A DNA stretch of 64,000 nt from AG25 sp035517615 (GTDB lineage: Bacteria; Gemmatimonadota; Gemmatimonadetes; Gemmatimonadales; GWC2-71-9). The stretch spans positions 44,644 to 108,643 of the forward strand of contig DATIYM010000002.1 of NCBI GenBank assembly GCA_035517615.1, given 5' to 3'. This document shows positions 18,641 to 27,461 of the stretch, piece by piece. Numbering within the stretch: position 1 is the stretch's first letter; each line of letters starts with the position of its first letter. The notes under the pieces were generated by a model. The model was not told the DNA's origin. It saw only the letters and a list, made by a program, of their open reading frames with translations, and did not search any database. The translations under genes and the position numbers were made by a program.

Positions 18641-19213
18641 TCACCGGCTGTAGATCGCGGTCAGCTTGGCCTTTGCGAGCGTATGGAAATGCATCGTGAA
18701 TCCGACAATGGCGGCCGTGGCCCCCGACGGCACGCCGAGCGTGTCGACGTCGAGCGCGATCACGGTAATCTGGTAGTGATGCGGCTTGTCGCCCTGCGGC
18801 GGGCACGGCCCGACATAACCAGGCTTGCCGACGTCCGTATTCCCCTGCACAGCGCCCTGGGGCAGGAGATTCCTGCCCGGATCCCCCGCGCCAGCGTCGA
18901 GCTTGGTGACATTCGCGGGAATGTCGTAGACGATCCAATGCCAGAAGCCGCTGCCCGTCGGGGCATCGGGGTCGTACATTGTCAGGGCGTAACTCTTGGT
19001 CTTCGCGGGTGCACCCTTCCACTCGATGGCGGGAGAGATGTTCTGCCCCGTACAGCCCATTGCGTTGTAGGCGTGTTCGTCGGGAATTTTGGCCCCGGGC
19101 TTCACATCGGGGCTCGTAACCACGAGCCCGGCCGGTTTGTGCGCGGGCTGCGGCGTCTGGGCAACTGCCAGGGTGGGGAGCGCGATCAGCAGGGCGGATA
19201 GAGCTCGGTACAT
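18641..19213 (-). CDS. exported YbhB/YbcL (PEBP) family protein
   Basis: After a signal peptide (ALSALLIALPTLAVAQ) the protein shows the phosphatidylethanolamine-binding-protein fold: GCTGQNISPAIEWKGAP, the conserved YDPDAP loop, FWHWIVYDIP, then YVGPCPPQGDKPHHYQITVIALD. Residues of the anion pocket (Asp-Pro-Asp-Ala-Pro, His in WHW, GPCPP) are present. The ligand is unknown. ATG at 19213 is chosen because the longer frame lacks a plausible N-terminus. Confidence 0.92.
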   Translation of the reverse strand: MYRALSALLIALPTLAVAQTPQPAHKPAGLVVTSPDVKPGAKIPDEHAYNAMGCTGQNISPAIEWKGAPAKTKSYALTMYDPDAPTGSGFWHWIVYDIPANVTKLDAGAGDPGRNLLPQGAVQGNTDVGKPGYVGPCPPQGDKPHHYQITVIALDVDTLGVPSGATAAIVGFTMHFHTLAKAKLTAIYSR

Positions 19214-19354
19214 GGAAGTCCTCTCGGTTCGAAAATGGCGCTTCGACGAAGTGCGTTTGGCAGGTAACATAGTGCCTGGGAACCAGTCATGCGGCTCACG
19301 GGTTACTACTAGACTCGCGGCAATGAACGGAGCGGCGCTCGCGCACGGACCAAG

Positions 19355-19522
19355 ATGATCGAACCTCGACATCTGTTTTTCGTCCTCATCAAGCTGCGCT
19401 GCTTTTCCTGTCAGGAAGATTTTGACGGAGACCAGATGCAGTTCACCATCCGGGACAATCACGTCTACTGCGCCGAGTGTGCTCCGGCCGGAGCCGTGAG
19501 CATGACGCAATCGAAAGGATGA
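19355..19522 (+). CDS. small CXXC zinc-ribbon protein
   Basis: This 55-residue frame starts MIEPRHLFFVLIKLR and contains CFSC and CAEC, separated by about 20 residues, a compact Cys4 zinc ribbon. The last codons read MTQSKG before TGA at 19520-19522. The ribbon, ordinary codon use and otherwise unassigned intergenic position support a real gene, but no strong ribosome-binding site is visible and no family name can be given. It is not closely similar to the three zinc-ribbon proteins elsewhere in the window. Confidence 0.55.
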   Translation: MIEPRHLFFVLIKLRCFSCQEDFDGDQMQFTIRDNHVYCAECAPAGAVSMTQSKG

Positions 19523-19613
19523 TCGTAGGTCCTTAGGACAATAGCCGTTCGCCGTCGATCAGCCAATTGTCGATGCCTTAGTCCAAAGTGCATCGACTTT
19601 TTTATTGACGGGA

Positions 19614-21650
19614 ATGCCCATCGACGGAACGCTGGTTGCGACGCTGCCGGAGACGGAGCTCAAGCTGCCGCCGCTGGCGCGCCGGCTGCTGCTCTTCGCC
19701 CCGCTCGTCCTGCTCGGGAACGCGTTCGGGGCGTTGGTGCGACTCCCCGCGAGCGGGGCGGCCGTGCTCTTCCTTCCCTACGCCGTAGTCACGGCCTTCC
19801 TCATCCTCGCGCCGGCTCGCGATTGGGTGTGGTACCTCCTCGTGGCCGCCGCCGGCCACTTCATCACGCACTGGCCGCGGTGGGGCCTTTCATGGGTCCT
19901 GTTTGCCGACACGGCGAACATCGCGCGGGCGCTCACCGCCGCCGTGAGCCTCCGCGCGGTATTCCGGGGCACGCCGCGCCTCGACAGCATCCGCGCGTTG
20001 CTGCTGTTCGTCGGCTGCGCGGTATTCCTCGCGCCGGCCGTTGGCGCAACGATCGGCGCGGCCAATGCGGCACTGCACGGCGCATTGCCATACGCCACGG
20101 CCTGGAAGGCCTGGTATCTCTCGAGCGCGGTGACGGGCATGACCCTGCTCCCGGCGCTGCTCTACCTGCTCACGGGAGAGGGTCGTCGCGCCGTCATCGC
20201 AGAGCGGCGCGTCCTGGAAATCGCGGCCGCGGCGGCGGCGCTCGCCGCCACCTGTGCCATCGCGTTTCTGCTGCCCTTGGCCGGCCCGTGGCACGACGTG
20301 ATGCTGTACGCTCCACTTCCGGTCCTGATCTGGGTGGGCCTGCGGTTCGGGACGGGCGGGGCGAGCGTGGCGCTCACCGCGACCACCATCGCCGCGATCT
20401 GGGGCCGCGCGCGTGGCAACAATCCCTTCGATCTCGCCGCTGAAGAAGACGCGCTGGTGTTGCAGCTGTTTGCCGTTTTGACCTCGCTGCCGGTCTTGTG
20501 CATCGCCGCGGTCTCGAGGGGGCGAGAAGACGCCGTGCAGCTCTACGGCGCGTTGCTCGATTCGCTGTCGGACCACGTGGCGATTCTCGACCGGCGAGGA
20601 GTGATCCTCGAGGTCAATGACTCCTGGCGTCAGTTCACGAGTGCGCGAGGCACCGACCTTCCCAGTCTGGGGCTCGCGGGCGACAACTATCTCGAGGCCT
20701 GCCGCCAGTCGGCGGACCGCGGCAATGCGGCGGCGGCCGGGGCCATGTGCGGCCTCACCCGGGTGCTCGAGCGGAAGCAGCGCCGCTTCGAGATCGAGTT
20801 TGACGACGAACCGGGAAGCCAGGGCCGCCGGTTCGCACTGCGCATCGAGGCGCTCGAACGGGCGGACGGAGGAGCGGTCGTCACGCAGACCGATGTGACC
20901 GCGCGGCGACAAACGCAGCTCGAGATCGAGGAACAGCAACGCGAGCTCACGCACCTCGCGCGCGTCAGCGTCCTCGGCCAGCTCTCGGGTGCGCTGGCGC
21001 ACGAACTGAACCAGCCGCTCTCGGCGATTCATGCGAACGCCGAGGCCGCGCTCCTGATCCTGCAACACCGCTCCCACGAGCCCATACCCGAGATTCGCGA
21101 AATCCTGGACGACATCGTGGCGGCCGATCAGCGGGCGGCGCTCGTGATTCGCCGCCTCGCGGCCCTGCTCAAGCGCGGCGAAGCACGGCTTCAGCCGCTC
21201 GATACCCGCGAGCTGGTTGCCGACGTGCTCGATCTGGCACACGGGGAGTTCGTCACGCGGCGCGTCGTGGTCACGGCCAATGTGCCAGCTCACACGCCCG
21301 CCGTCCGCGGCGATCGCGTCCAGGTGCAGCAGGTATTGTTGAATTTGATTCTGAATGGCTGCGAGGCCATGGCCGACGTGCCCGCCACCGATCGCCGCCT
21401 GCTTCTGAACGTCGAGGCCGACGGGCCCAACCACGTGCACTTCGCGATCCGGGATCGCGGAACGGGAATCCCGGCTGGATTGATCGATCGGGTATTCGAA
21501 CCGTTCGTCACGACCAAGCCCGAAGGGATGGGCCTCGGGCTCTCGATCAGCCGCACGATCGTCGCGGCGCACGGCGGCCGACTCTGGGCTGAGAACAATC
21601 GGGACCAGGGCGCGACGATGCATTGCGTGCTGGCGACGGCCGGCGCATGA
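19614..21650 (+). CDS. MASE1-PAS sensor histidine kinase
   Basis: The protein has about seven transmembrane helices arranged like a MASE1 sensor (residues about 20-295), a PAS domain (LLDSLSDHVAILDRRGVILEVN), a short linker helix, then the phospho-acceptor helix LAHELNQPLSAIHANAEAAL and an ATPase domain with the N-box LILNGCEA, DRGTGIP and GMGLGLSIS. This kinase type (FixL/TodS-like H-box) usually pairs with FixJ-like regulators. ATG at 19614 is used; TTG at 19605 is an alternative, and neither has a strong ribosome-binding site. The stop overlaps the start of the partner regulator. Confidence 0.93.
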   Translation: MPIDGTLVATLPETELKLPPLARRLLLFAPLVLLGNAFGALVRLPASGAAVLFLPYAVVTAFLILAPARDWVWYLLVAAAGHFITHWPRWGLSWVLFADTANIARALTAAVSLRAVFRGTPRLDSIRALLLFVGCAVFLAPAVGATIGAANAALHGALPYATAWKAWYLSSAVTGMTLLPALLYLLTGEGRRAVIAERRVLEIAAAAAALAATCAIAFLLPLAGPWHDVMLYAPLPVLIWVGLRFGTGGASVALTATTIAAIWGRARGNNPFDLAAEEDALVLQLFAVLTSLPVLCIAAVSRGREDAVQLYGALLDSLSDHVAILDRRGVILEVNDSWRQFTSARGTDLPSLGLAGDNYLEACRQSADRGNAAAAGAMCGLTRVLERKQRRFEIEFDDEPGSQGRRFALRIEALERADGGAVVTQTDVTARRQTQLEIEEQQRELTHLARVSVLGQLSGALAHELNQPLSAIHANAEAALLILQHRSHEPIPEIREILDDIVAADQRAALVIRRLAALLKRGEARLQPLDTRELVADVLDLAHGEFVTRRVVVTANVPAHTPAVRGDRVQVQQVLLNLILNGCEAMADVPATDRRLLLNVEADGPNHVHFAIRDRGTGIPAGLIDRVFEPFVTTKPEGMGLGLSISRTIVAAHGGRLWAENNRDQGATMHCVLATAGA

Positions 21651-22057
21651 GCGAGCCTACGGAACGGGCGTCGCGGCCGATTGCCGTCGCGATCGTGGAC
21701 GACGAGGCCTCGGTGCGGACCAGCCTGCGCCGCCTGTGCCAGGCGCTCGGCTTTCAACCGACCGTGTTCGCGTCCGGCCGCCAGTTTCTCGAATCGCTCG
21801 CCGTCGCCGGCACGGCCCCCGATTGCCTCGTGCTCGATGCCCGGATGCTCGAGATGACGGGTCTCGAGGTTCACGAGCAGATGTCCCGCAGCGGCGTGCA
21901 GGTGCCGACGATCGTCCTGACCGCCGACGACGCCCCCGAGGTCAGGTCCCGCTATACGGCCGCGGGGGTCAAGGCCTACCTCAGAAAACCGGTGGGGGGA
22001 GAAGAGCTGTACAGCGCCATCATTCACGCCGTCGGACTGCCAGAGCGGAGGAATTGA
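21647..22057 (+). CDS. single-domain FixJ-like response regulator
   Basis: The 136-residue protein is a receiver only: VAIVDDEASVRTSLRR, the phosphoacceptor Asp in CLVLDARMLEMTGLE, VLTADD and the Lys in YLRKPVGGEEL. It resembles the receiver of FixJ-type regulators but has no helix-turn-helix. Its ATG overlaps the kinase stop (ATGA), so the two form a coupled pair; it probably modulates another protein or the kinase itself. The carbonic anhydrase gene starts four bases after its stop. Confidence 0.92.
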   Translation: MSEPTERASRPIAVAIVDDEASVRTSLRRLCQALGFQPTVFASGRQFLESLAVAGTAPDCLVLDARMLEMTGLEVHEQMSRSGVQVPTIVLTADDAPEVRSRYTAAGVKAYLRKPVGGEELYSAIIHAVGLPERRN

Positions 22058-22061
22058 ACCG

Positions 22062-22811
22062 ATGAGGATCCCGGCGACGCTGTTCGCGGCGTGCGCGGTG
22101 TTGTTCTTCGTGGCGAACGTGCAGCAGCCGCATCATTCCCATTGGTCGTACAGCGGCGCGGAAGGGCCGGCACACTGGGCCCAGCTCGACCACTCGTATG
22201 CGACGTGCTCGGACGGCCACGCTCAGTCGCCCATCGATATCAAGGATGCGAAGCCGGCGGATCTCCCTCCGCTGCAATTCGATTACGGCGCCGCGCCGCA
22301 GAGCATCGTGAACAACGGGCACACGATCCAGGTCACCTTCGGCGCGGGTAACACGCTGCGCGTCGGCGACAAGACCTACACGCTCAAGCAATTCCATTTC
22401 CATCACCCGAGCGAAGAAACGATCGACGGCCGTCACTCTGATATGGTGATGCATCTGGTGCACGATGACGGCAACGGCCATTTGGCCGTGGTCGCGGTGC
22501 TGTTCAAGGTCGGCGCTGCGAACCCGGCGCTCGACGCGGTGTGGAGCAGGATGCCGCGTGAGTCCGGGAAGACGGTCGAGCTGTCGGGAGCCGCGCTCAG
22601 ACTCGCGGACCTGCTACCGGCCGATCGTGGCTACTACTCCTACAGCGGATCGCTCACGACGCCGCCGTGCTCCGAAGGGGTCACCTGGTACGTCCTCAAG
22701 ACACCATTGACGCTCTCGTCGCAGCAATTGGCAGCGTTCAGCAAACTGTATCCGCACAACGCGCGGCCGACTCAGCCGCTCTCCGGCCGGGTGGTGCGGC
22801 AGACGAGCTAA
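22062..22811 (+). CDS. exported alpha-class carbonic anhydrase
   Basis: The 249-residue protein has a signal peptide and the alpha-carbonic anhydrase core: QSPIDI, the first two zinc ligands in QFHFHHPSEE, the third in MVMHLVHDD, and LTTPPCSEGVTW with the catalytic Thr. It hydrates CO2 to bicarbonate in the periplasm. The residue that is Glu117 in human CA II (E-x-H) is Val here, as far as the motif alignment shows, while the SEE glutamate equivalent to Glu106 is kept. It follows the kinase/regulator pair by four bases, suggesting one transcript. Confidence 0.93.
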   Translation: MRIPATLFAACAVLFFVANVQQPHHSHWSYSGAEGPAHWAQLDHSYATCSDGHAQSPIDIKDAKPADLPPLQFDYGAAPQSIVNNGHTIQVTFGAGNTLRVGDKTYTLKQFHFHHPSEETIDGRHSDMVMHLVHDDGNGHLAVVAVLFKVGAANPALDAVWSRMPRESGKTVELSGAALRLADLLPADRGYYSYSGSLTTPPCSEGVTWYVLKTPLTLSSQQLAAFSKLYPHNARPTQPLSGRVVRQTS

Positions 22812-22902
22812 GCGGGATCGGCGGCCGTGCGCGGAGCGGTTCTGACAGGCGATCCGAGGGATGTCGCGCTGCGGAGCGCGCTCGACCGCGCGCTTCGTGA
22901 CA

Positions 22903-22992
22903 TCAATCGCAGTACGCGCGGGCGAATTGGATCAGCTCAGCCGGCTCGACTGGCTTCTTGAACACTCGCGCCGCGGCGCGCCGTAAACATGA
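22903..22992 (-). pseudogene. remnant of a receiver domain (response regulator C-terminus)
   Basis: Reading leftward, the frame ending in TGA at 22903-22905 encodes ARVFKKPVEPAELIQFARAY, which is the last strand and helix of a receiver with the conserved Lys-Pro. A stop lies about 30 codons upstream. Just before it, in another frame, the sequence encodes GLIMFTA, which looks like the fourth receiver strand with its Thr/Ala switch; the helix between the two pieces is missing. This reads as a decayed gene with an internal deletion, not an intact gene. Confidence 0.6.
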
Positions 22993-23169
22993 TTAGCCCC
23001 GTACCGATCGTTTCCGTCCCCGCTTCGCGCGACGGGTGCGATCGCCATCGCGGTACGTTTCGCTCAATGAACGATTCCCCCATAGGTTCAGTACTCCGGG
23101 CAGGTACGATGACATCTGCTGCTACCATCCGGCGATGAAGGGGGCCGGGCGGCCCTGAATGGAGGAAGA

Positions 23170-23811
23170 ATGCGCGTCGGGATTCTCGGCTCGGGACTCA
23201 TGGGCGGCAAGCTCGGGACCATCTTCGCGCGTGCGGGGCACGAGGTCGTGTTCAGTTATGCGCGCAGCAGGAAAAAACTGGACCGGCTCGCGCGCGATGC
23301 GGGCAAGACCGCGCACGCGGGCACGCCGGCGGAGGCCACGGTCCACGCGGATGCTCTGCTGCTCGCGGTGCATTGGCTCCGCTTCGACGACGTGCTGCAC
23401 CAGGCCGGTGATCTGGCCGGCAAGGTGGTTCTCACCTGCTCGCTGCCGATGAACGAGGATGATAGCGACCTTGTGGTCGGCCGCACGTCGTCGGGCGCGG
23501 AGCGGCTGGCCAGACGGCTCCCCAGGGCGCGCGTCGTCTCGGCGTTCAACACCGTGCCGAGTGAAGTCCTGTTCGGTGTGTACGCGGCTCGACGCCGCAA
23601 GTCGAGACCGAGCCTCGCATACTGTGGAGACGATGCCCGCAGCAAGAACATCACGGCGCAATTGATCAGTGACGTCGGGTTCAGGCCCGTCGACGCCGGA
23701 CCGTTGCGGGTCGCGCGGTACACCGAGCCGTTCGCGCTGCTCATCGCCCAGCTTGCCTACGAGGGAAAGCGCGGGCCGGCGCTCGCCTACCGCTTCGAGT
23801 GGTTCACGTAA
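23170..23811 (+). CDS. NAD(P)-binding F420-reductase-like oxidoreductase
   Basis: The 213-residue protein begins with a Rossmann motif, VGILGSGLMGGKLGTIFARAGHEVVFSYARS, the arrangement seen in the NADPH-dependent F420 reductase (COG2085) family. It continues with LLLAVHW, VVSAFNTVPSEVL and a GFRPVDAGPLRVARYTEP segment. It is likely a cytosolic dehydrogenase whose second substrate is unknown; use of F420 is not shown. The ribosome-binding site GGAGGAAG lies directly upstream of the ATG. Confidence 0.85.
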   Translation: MRVGILGSGLMGGKLGTIFARAGHEVVFSYARSRKKLDRLARDAGKTAHAGTPAEATVHADALLLAVHWLRFDDVLHQAGDLAGKVVLTCSLPMNEDDSDLVVGRTSSGAERLARRLPRARVVSAFNTVPSEVLFGVYAARRRKSRPSLAYCGDDARSKNITAQLISDVGFRPVDAGPLRVARYTEPFALLIAQLAYEGKRGPALAYRFEWFT

Positions 23812-23833
23812 ATAACAATCAGGAGATCAACTG

Positions 23834-24352
23834 ATGGCCACAATTCAGCGCATCACCCCATTCCTGTGGTTTGCCAACGAGGCCGAAGAGGCCGCCCGTT
23901 TTTACACGGGCATCTTCAAGAATTCGGGCATCACCGCGATCAGCCGCTACTCGGACGCGGGAACGGACGTTCACGGCCGGCCCGCGGGATCGGTGATGGT
24001 CGTGGCATTCGAGCTCGACGGAATGAAATTCAACGCCCTGAACGGCGGGCCCGCCTTCAAGTTCAACGAGTCGGTCTCGTTCCAGATCGACTGCGAGAAC
24101 CAACAGGAGATCGACTACTACTGGGAAAAGCTCGGCGCTGGCGGCGATCCGAAGGCGCAGCAGTGCGGCTGGCTGAAGGACCGCTACGGACTCTCCTGGC
24201 AGGTCACGCCCAAGATGGAGCAGTTCTTTGGCCGGGACCAGAACTCCCCCGGCGCAAGGCGCGCGATGGAAGCGATGTTGAAGATGAAGAAGATCGATAT
24301 CGCTGCGCTCGAGCGCGCGTATCGAGGAGCAGACGAAAAAGCCAAGGTGTGA
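23834..24352 (+). CDS. PhnB-like VOC-family protein
   Basis: The 172-residue protein matches the PhnB / 3-demethylubiquinone-methyltransferase-like branch of the VOC superfamily: QRITPFLWFANEAEEAARFYTGIF, MVVAFELDGMKFNALNGGP, SVSFQIDCENQQEIDYYWEKL and CGWLKDRYGLSWQVTP. Despite the old name, this group has no confirmed methyltransferase activity. The ribosome-binding site AGGAG lies upstream of the ATG. It converges on the RND operon. Confidence 0.9.
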   Translation: MATIQRITPFLWFANEAEEAARFYTGIFKNSGITAISRYSDAGTDVHGRPAGSVMVVAFELDGMKFNALNGGPAFKFNESVSFQIDCENQQEIDYYWEKLGAGGDPKAQQCGWLKDRYGLSWQVTPKMEQFFGRDQNSPGARRAMEAMLKMKKIDIAALERAYRGADEKAKV

Positions 24353-24353
24353 G

Positions 24354-27300
24354 TTAATCGGCGGCCGGTTGCGGGGCGGCTTCAGGAATCGCCCCTCCCG
24401 ATCGTCTCCACCCCTTCCGGCCAAGCCAACCCTGTAGCTCATCGAAGTAGGTGTAGAACACGGGCGTCACGTACAACGTCACGAGCTGCGAGAACGCGAG
24501 GCCCCCCACCACCGCCACACCCAGCGGCCGCCGCGTGGTCGCGCCGGCACCCCACCCGACGGCGATCGGCAGCGCACCCATGAGCGCCGACATCGTGGTC
24601 ATCATGATGGGCCGGAACCGTACGCTCGCAGCCTGCACGATGGCCTCGGCGGGTTCCTTGCCAGCCCGCTCCGCTTCGAGCGCGAAGTCGATCATCATGA
24701 TTGCGTTCTTCTCCACGATTCCTACCAGCATGATGATGCCCACGAAGCCGTACACGTCGAGATCGAGGCCGAACAGGAGCAGCGTCACGATGGCGCCGAA
24801 GGCGGCGAACGGCAGCCCGGTGAGAATCGTGATGGGATGAATGAAGCTCTCGTACAGGACGCCAAGAATCACATAGATCACGAAGATGGCGAGCATGAGC
24901 AGGATACCGAGCCCCTGCTCGGTACTGAGGAACGCGGCCGCGAGCCCCGAGAACGACGCCGAGACCGAGGGCGGCAGGACCGCCCGCGATTCGCGCTCCA
25001 CCACCGCGAGTGCCGTGCCGAGCGACACGCCGCGGGGAAGATCGAACGAAATCGTCACGGACGGCAGCTGGCCCGCGTGGTTCACCGTCACGGGGCCGAC
25101 GCCGGTCGAAAACGTGGCCACGGCGGAGAGCGGCACAACGGGGCCATTGGCCGATCGCACCCACAGCGAACCGAGGGAGGGCACGTCCTGCTGGAACTGC
25201 GGCAGCAGCTCCATCACCACCCAGTATTCGTTGGTCGACGTGTAGATCGTGGACACCTGCCGCTGCCCGAAGGCGTCGTACAACGTGTTCTCGATCTCGG
25301 TGGCCGACACGCCGAGCTGGCCTGCGTGCTCCCGGTCGATCGCGACCGTCACCTGCGGATTCTCGATCAGGAGATCGCTCGTGACGTCCGTGAGCTGCGG
25401 CTGGAGGCGGAGCCGCGCCTCGAGCGCTGACGCCGCGGTATTGAGCGTGGCGAGGTCGCCGCTTTGCAGCGTGTACTGATACAGGCTCTTGGTGCTCAGA
25501 CCGCCGATCGAAATCGCCGGCGGGTTCTGTACGAAGACCGTGATCCCGCCGATCGAATCGGTTTCCTGCATGAGATCGCGCGCGATCTGGTCCGCGCTGC
25601 GATGCCGCGCATTGATGGGCTTGAGATCGATCGTGAGCTGGCCCTGATTCGCCGCAGCGGTCGTGCCGACCGACGATGTCACCGACAGCACGTCGGGGTC
25701 GCCCATCACGACGGCCGCCACCTGCTGCTGGAGGTGGACCAGCTCATCGTACGACACGCCCTCGGCTGCCTCCGTGGTCCCGAGCAGCTGCCCCGTGTCG
25801 TCGGCCGGGAACAGGCCCTTCGGGCTCGCCCAGAACAGCCACACGGTCGCCACGAGAATCACTCCCGAGAATACGAGCGCGCTCAGCCGGTGCTCCATGA
25901 CCCATGCCAGCGTGCGCTCGTACGCGTGCAGCGCGCGCGTATACACGCGCTCGGTGGCCTCGTACACGCGCCCGTGCGAGCCGTGCTGTGATCGCAGAAA
26001 TCGCGAGGACAGCATCGGCGTCAGGGTGAGCGAGACGAATCCGGAGACGAGAATCGAGGCGCCGATGGTCACGGCAAACTCGTGGAACAGCCGACCGATG
26101 ATGCCCCCCATGAACAGCACCGGAATGAACACGGCCGCGAGGGATAGCGTCATCGACAGCACGGTGAAGCCCACTTCGGCGGCGCCGTCGAGCGCCGCCT
26201 GCATCCGGGGCTTCCCCATCTCGAGATGCCGGACGATGTTCTCGAGCATCACGATCGCATCGTCCACCACGAAGCCCACCGCGAGCGTGAGCGCCATCAG
26301 CGAGAGATTGTCCAGGCTGTAACCCAATAGGTACATCACGGTGAACGTCCCGATGATCGACATCGGGAGCGCCAGGCTCGGGATGATCGTGGCCGAGAGA
26401 TTCCTGAGGAACAGGAAAATCACCATCACCACGAGCCCCAGGGTCAACACGAGCGTGAACGTGACGTCGTGGACCGATTCCTGAATCGTGAGCGAGCGGT
26501 CGTACAGGATGTTGACATGCACCGACGCGGGGATCTCGCGCTGCACGCGCGCCAGGGCCGCGCGCACGCGCTGCGCCACGACGACGGTGTTCGTCCCCGG
26601 CTGCCGCTGGATCGCGAGCACGATGGAGCGCGAGCCGTCATACCAGCTCGCGGTCTTGTTGTTCTGCACATCGTCGGACACGCGCCCCACCGCGCCCAGC
26701 GTCACGGGCGCGCCGTTGCGGTACGCGACCACGAGGTCGCGGAATGCGAGCGCGTTGGGCAGCTGGCCCGTGGCCTGCACGGTGAGCGCGGTCTTCGGCC
26801 CCCAGAGCACGCCGGTGGGCAGGTTCACGTTCTGGCTCGCCACCGCCGTCGCCACATCCTCGAGCGCGAGCCCGCGGGTGGCGAGCTCCGAAGGGTCGAG
26901 CTGGATCCGGACCGCGTACTTCTGCGCGCCGTACACGAGCACCTGGGCCACGCCGCCGACCATCGATAAGCGTTGCGCGATCGTGGTCTCGCCGTACTCG
27001 TCGAGCGAGGAGAGCGGCAGCACCGCCGACGTAAGCGCCAGCGTGATGATCGGCGCGTCGGCCGGATTCGTTTTCTGGTAGGACGGCGGGATGATGCCCT
27101 GGGGCAGCGTGCGCAGCGTCTGCGTGATCGCCGCCTGCACGTCCTGCGCGGCGGCGTCGATGTTCCGGTCCAGCGCGAACTGGATCACGATCTGCGACTG
27201 CCCGAGACTCGAGGTCGACGTCATGTTGTCGATCCCCGCGATGGTCGAGAACTGCCGCTCGAGCGGCGTCGCGACCGTGGCGGCCATGGTTTGCGGGCTC

Positions 27301-27461
27301 GCGCCGGGGAGCGTCGCCGTCACGGTGATCGTCGGGAAGTCCACGTTCGGCAGGTCGCTTACGGGCAGCTGCCGGTAGGCGACGACGCCAAAGAAGAGAA
27401 TCGCGATCATGACGAGCGTGGTCATGATCGGCCGGCGGATGAAGAGCGCGGTGAAGTTCAT
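24354..27461 (-). CDS. RND efflux pump permease (MdtC-like)
   Basis: This 1035-residue inner-membrane pump of the HAE1/AcrB family opens MNFTALFIRRPIMTTLVM and has twelve predicted transmembrane helices. The proton-relay Asp pair is in VGFVVDDAIVMLENI and the relay Lys in VGIVEKNAIMMIDFA. It trimerises and exports compounds together with the adaptor encoded upstream. Two different permeases in one operon is the arrangement of MdtABC, which works as a mixed trimer. Its ATG overlaps the stop of the upstream permease by four bases. Confidence 0.95.
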   Translation of the reverse strand: MNFTALFIRRPIMTTLVMIAILFFGVVAYRQLPVSDLPNVDFPTITVTATLPGASPQTMAATVATPLERQFSTIAGIDNMTSTSSLGQSQIVIQFALDRNIDAAAQDVQAAITQTLRTLPQGIIPPSYQKTNPADAPIITLALTSAVLPLSSLDEYGETTIAQRLSMVGGVAQVLVYGAQKYAVRIQLDPSELATRGLALEDVATAVASQNVNLPTGVLWGPKTALTVQATGQLPNALAFRDLVVAYRNGAPVTLGAVGRVSDDVQNNKTASWYDGSRSIVLAIQRQPGTNTVVVAQRVRAALARVQREIPASVHVNILYDRSLTIQESVHDVTFTLVLTLGLVVMVIFLFLRNLSATIIPSLALPMSIIGTFTVMYLLGYSLDNLSLMALTLAVGFVVDDAIVMLENIVRHLEMGKPRMQAALDGAAEVGFTVLSMTLSLAAVFIPVLFMGGIIGRLFHEFAVTIGASILVSGFVSLTLTPMLSSRFLRSQHGSHGRVYEATERVYTRALHAYERTLAWVMEHRLSALVFSGVILVATVWLFWASPKGLFPADDTGQLLGTTEAAEGVSYDELVHLQQQVAAVVMGDPDVLSVTSSVGTTAAANQGQLTIDLKPINARHRSADQIARDLMQETDSIGGITVFVQNPPAISIGGLSTKSLYQYTLQSGDLATLNTAASALEARLRLQPQLTDVTSDLLIENPQVTVAIDREHAGQLGVSATEIENTLYDAFGQRQVSTIYTSTNEYWVVMELLPQFQQDVPSLGSLWVRSANGPVVPLSAVATFSTGVGPVTVNHAGQLPSVTISFDLPRGVSLGTALAVVERESRAVLPPSVSASFSGLAAAFLSTEQGLGILLMLAIFVIYVILGVLYESFIHPITILTGLPFAAFGAIVTLLLFGLDLDVYGFVGIIMLVGIVEKNAIMMIDFALEAERAGKEPAEAIVQAASVRFRPIMMTTMSALMGALPIAVGWGAGATTRRPLGVAVVGGLAFSQLVTLYVTPVFYTYFDELQGWLGRKGWRRSGGAIPEAAPQPAAD

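Noticed and set aside
19529..19584. GTCCTTAGGAC (19529-19539) and CCTTAGTCC upstream of the histidine kinase gene
   Set aside because: The repeated CCTTAG words could be a regulator site, but the second copy is not a palindrome and no known factor matches.
22937..23128. A 63-codon frame on the minus strand
   Set aside because: Only a short part (GLIMFTA) makes sense as a piece of the decayed receiver; the frame as a whole resembles no protein.
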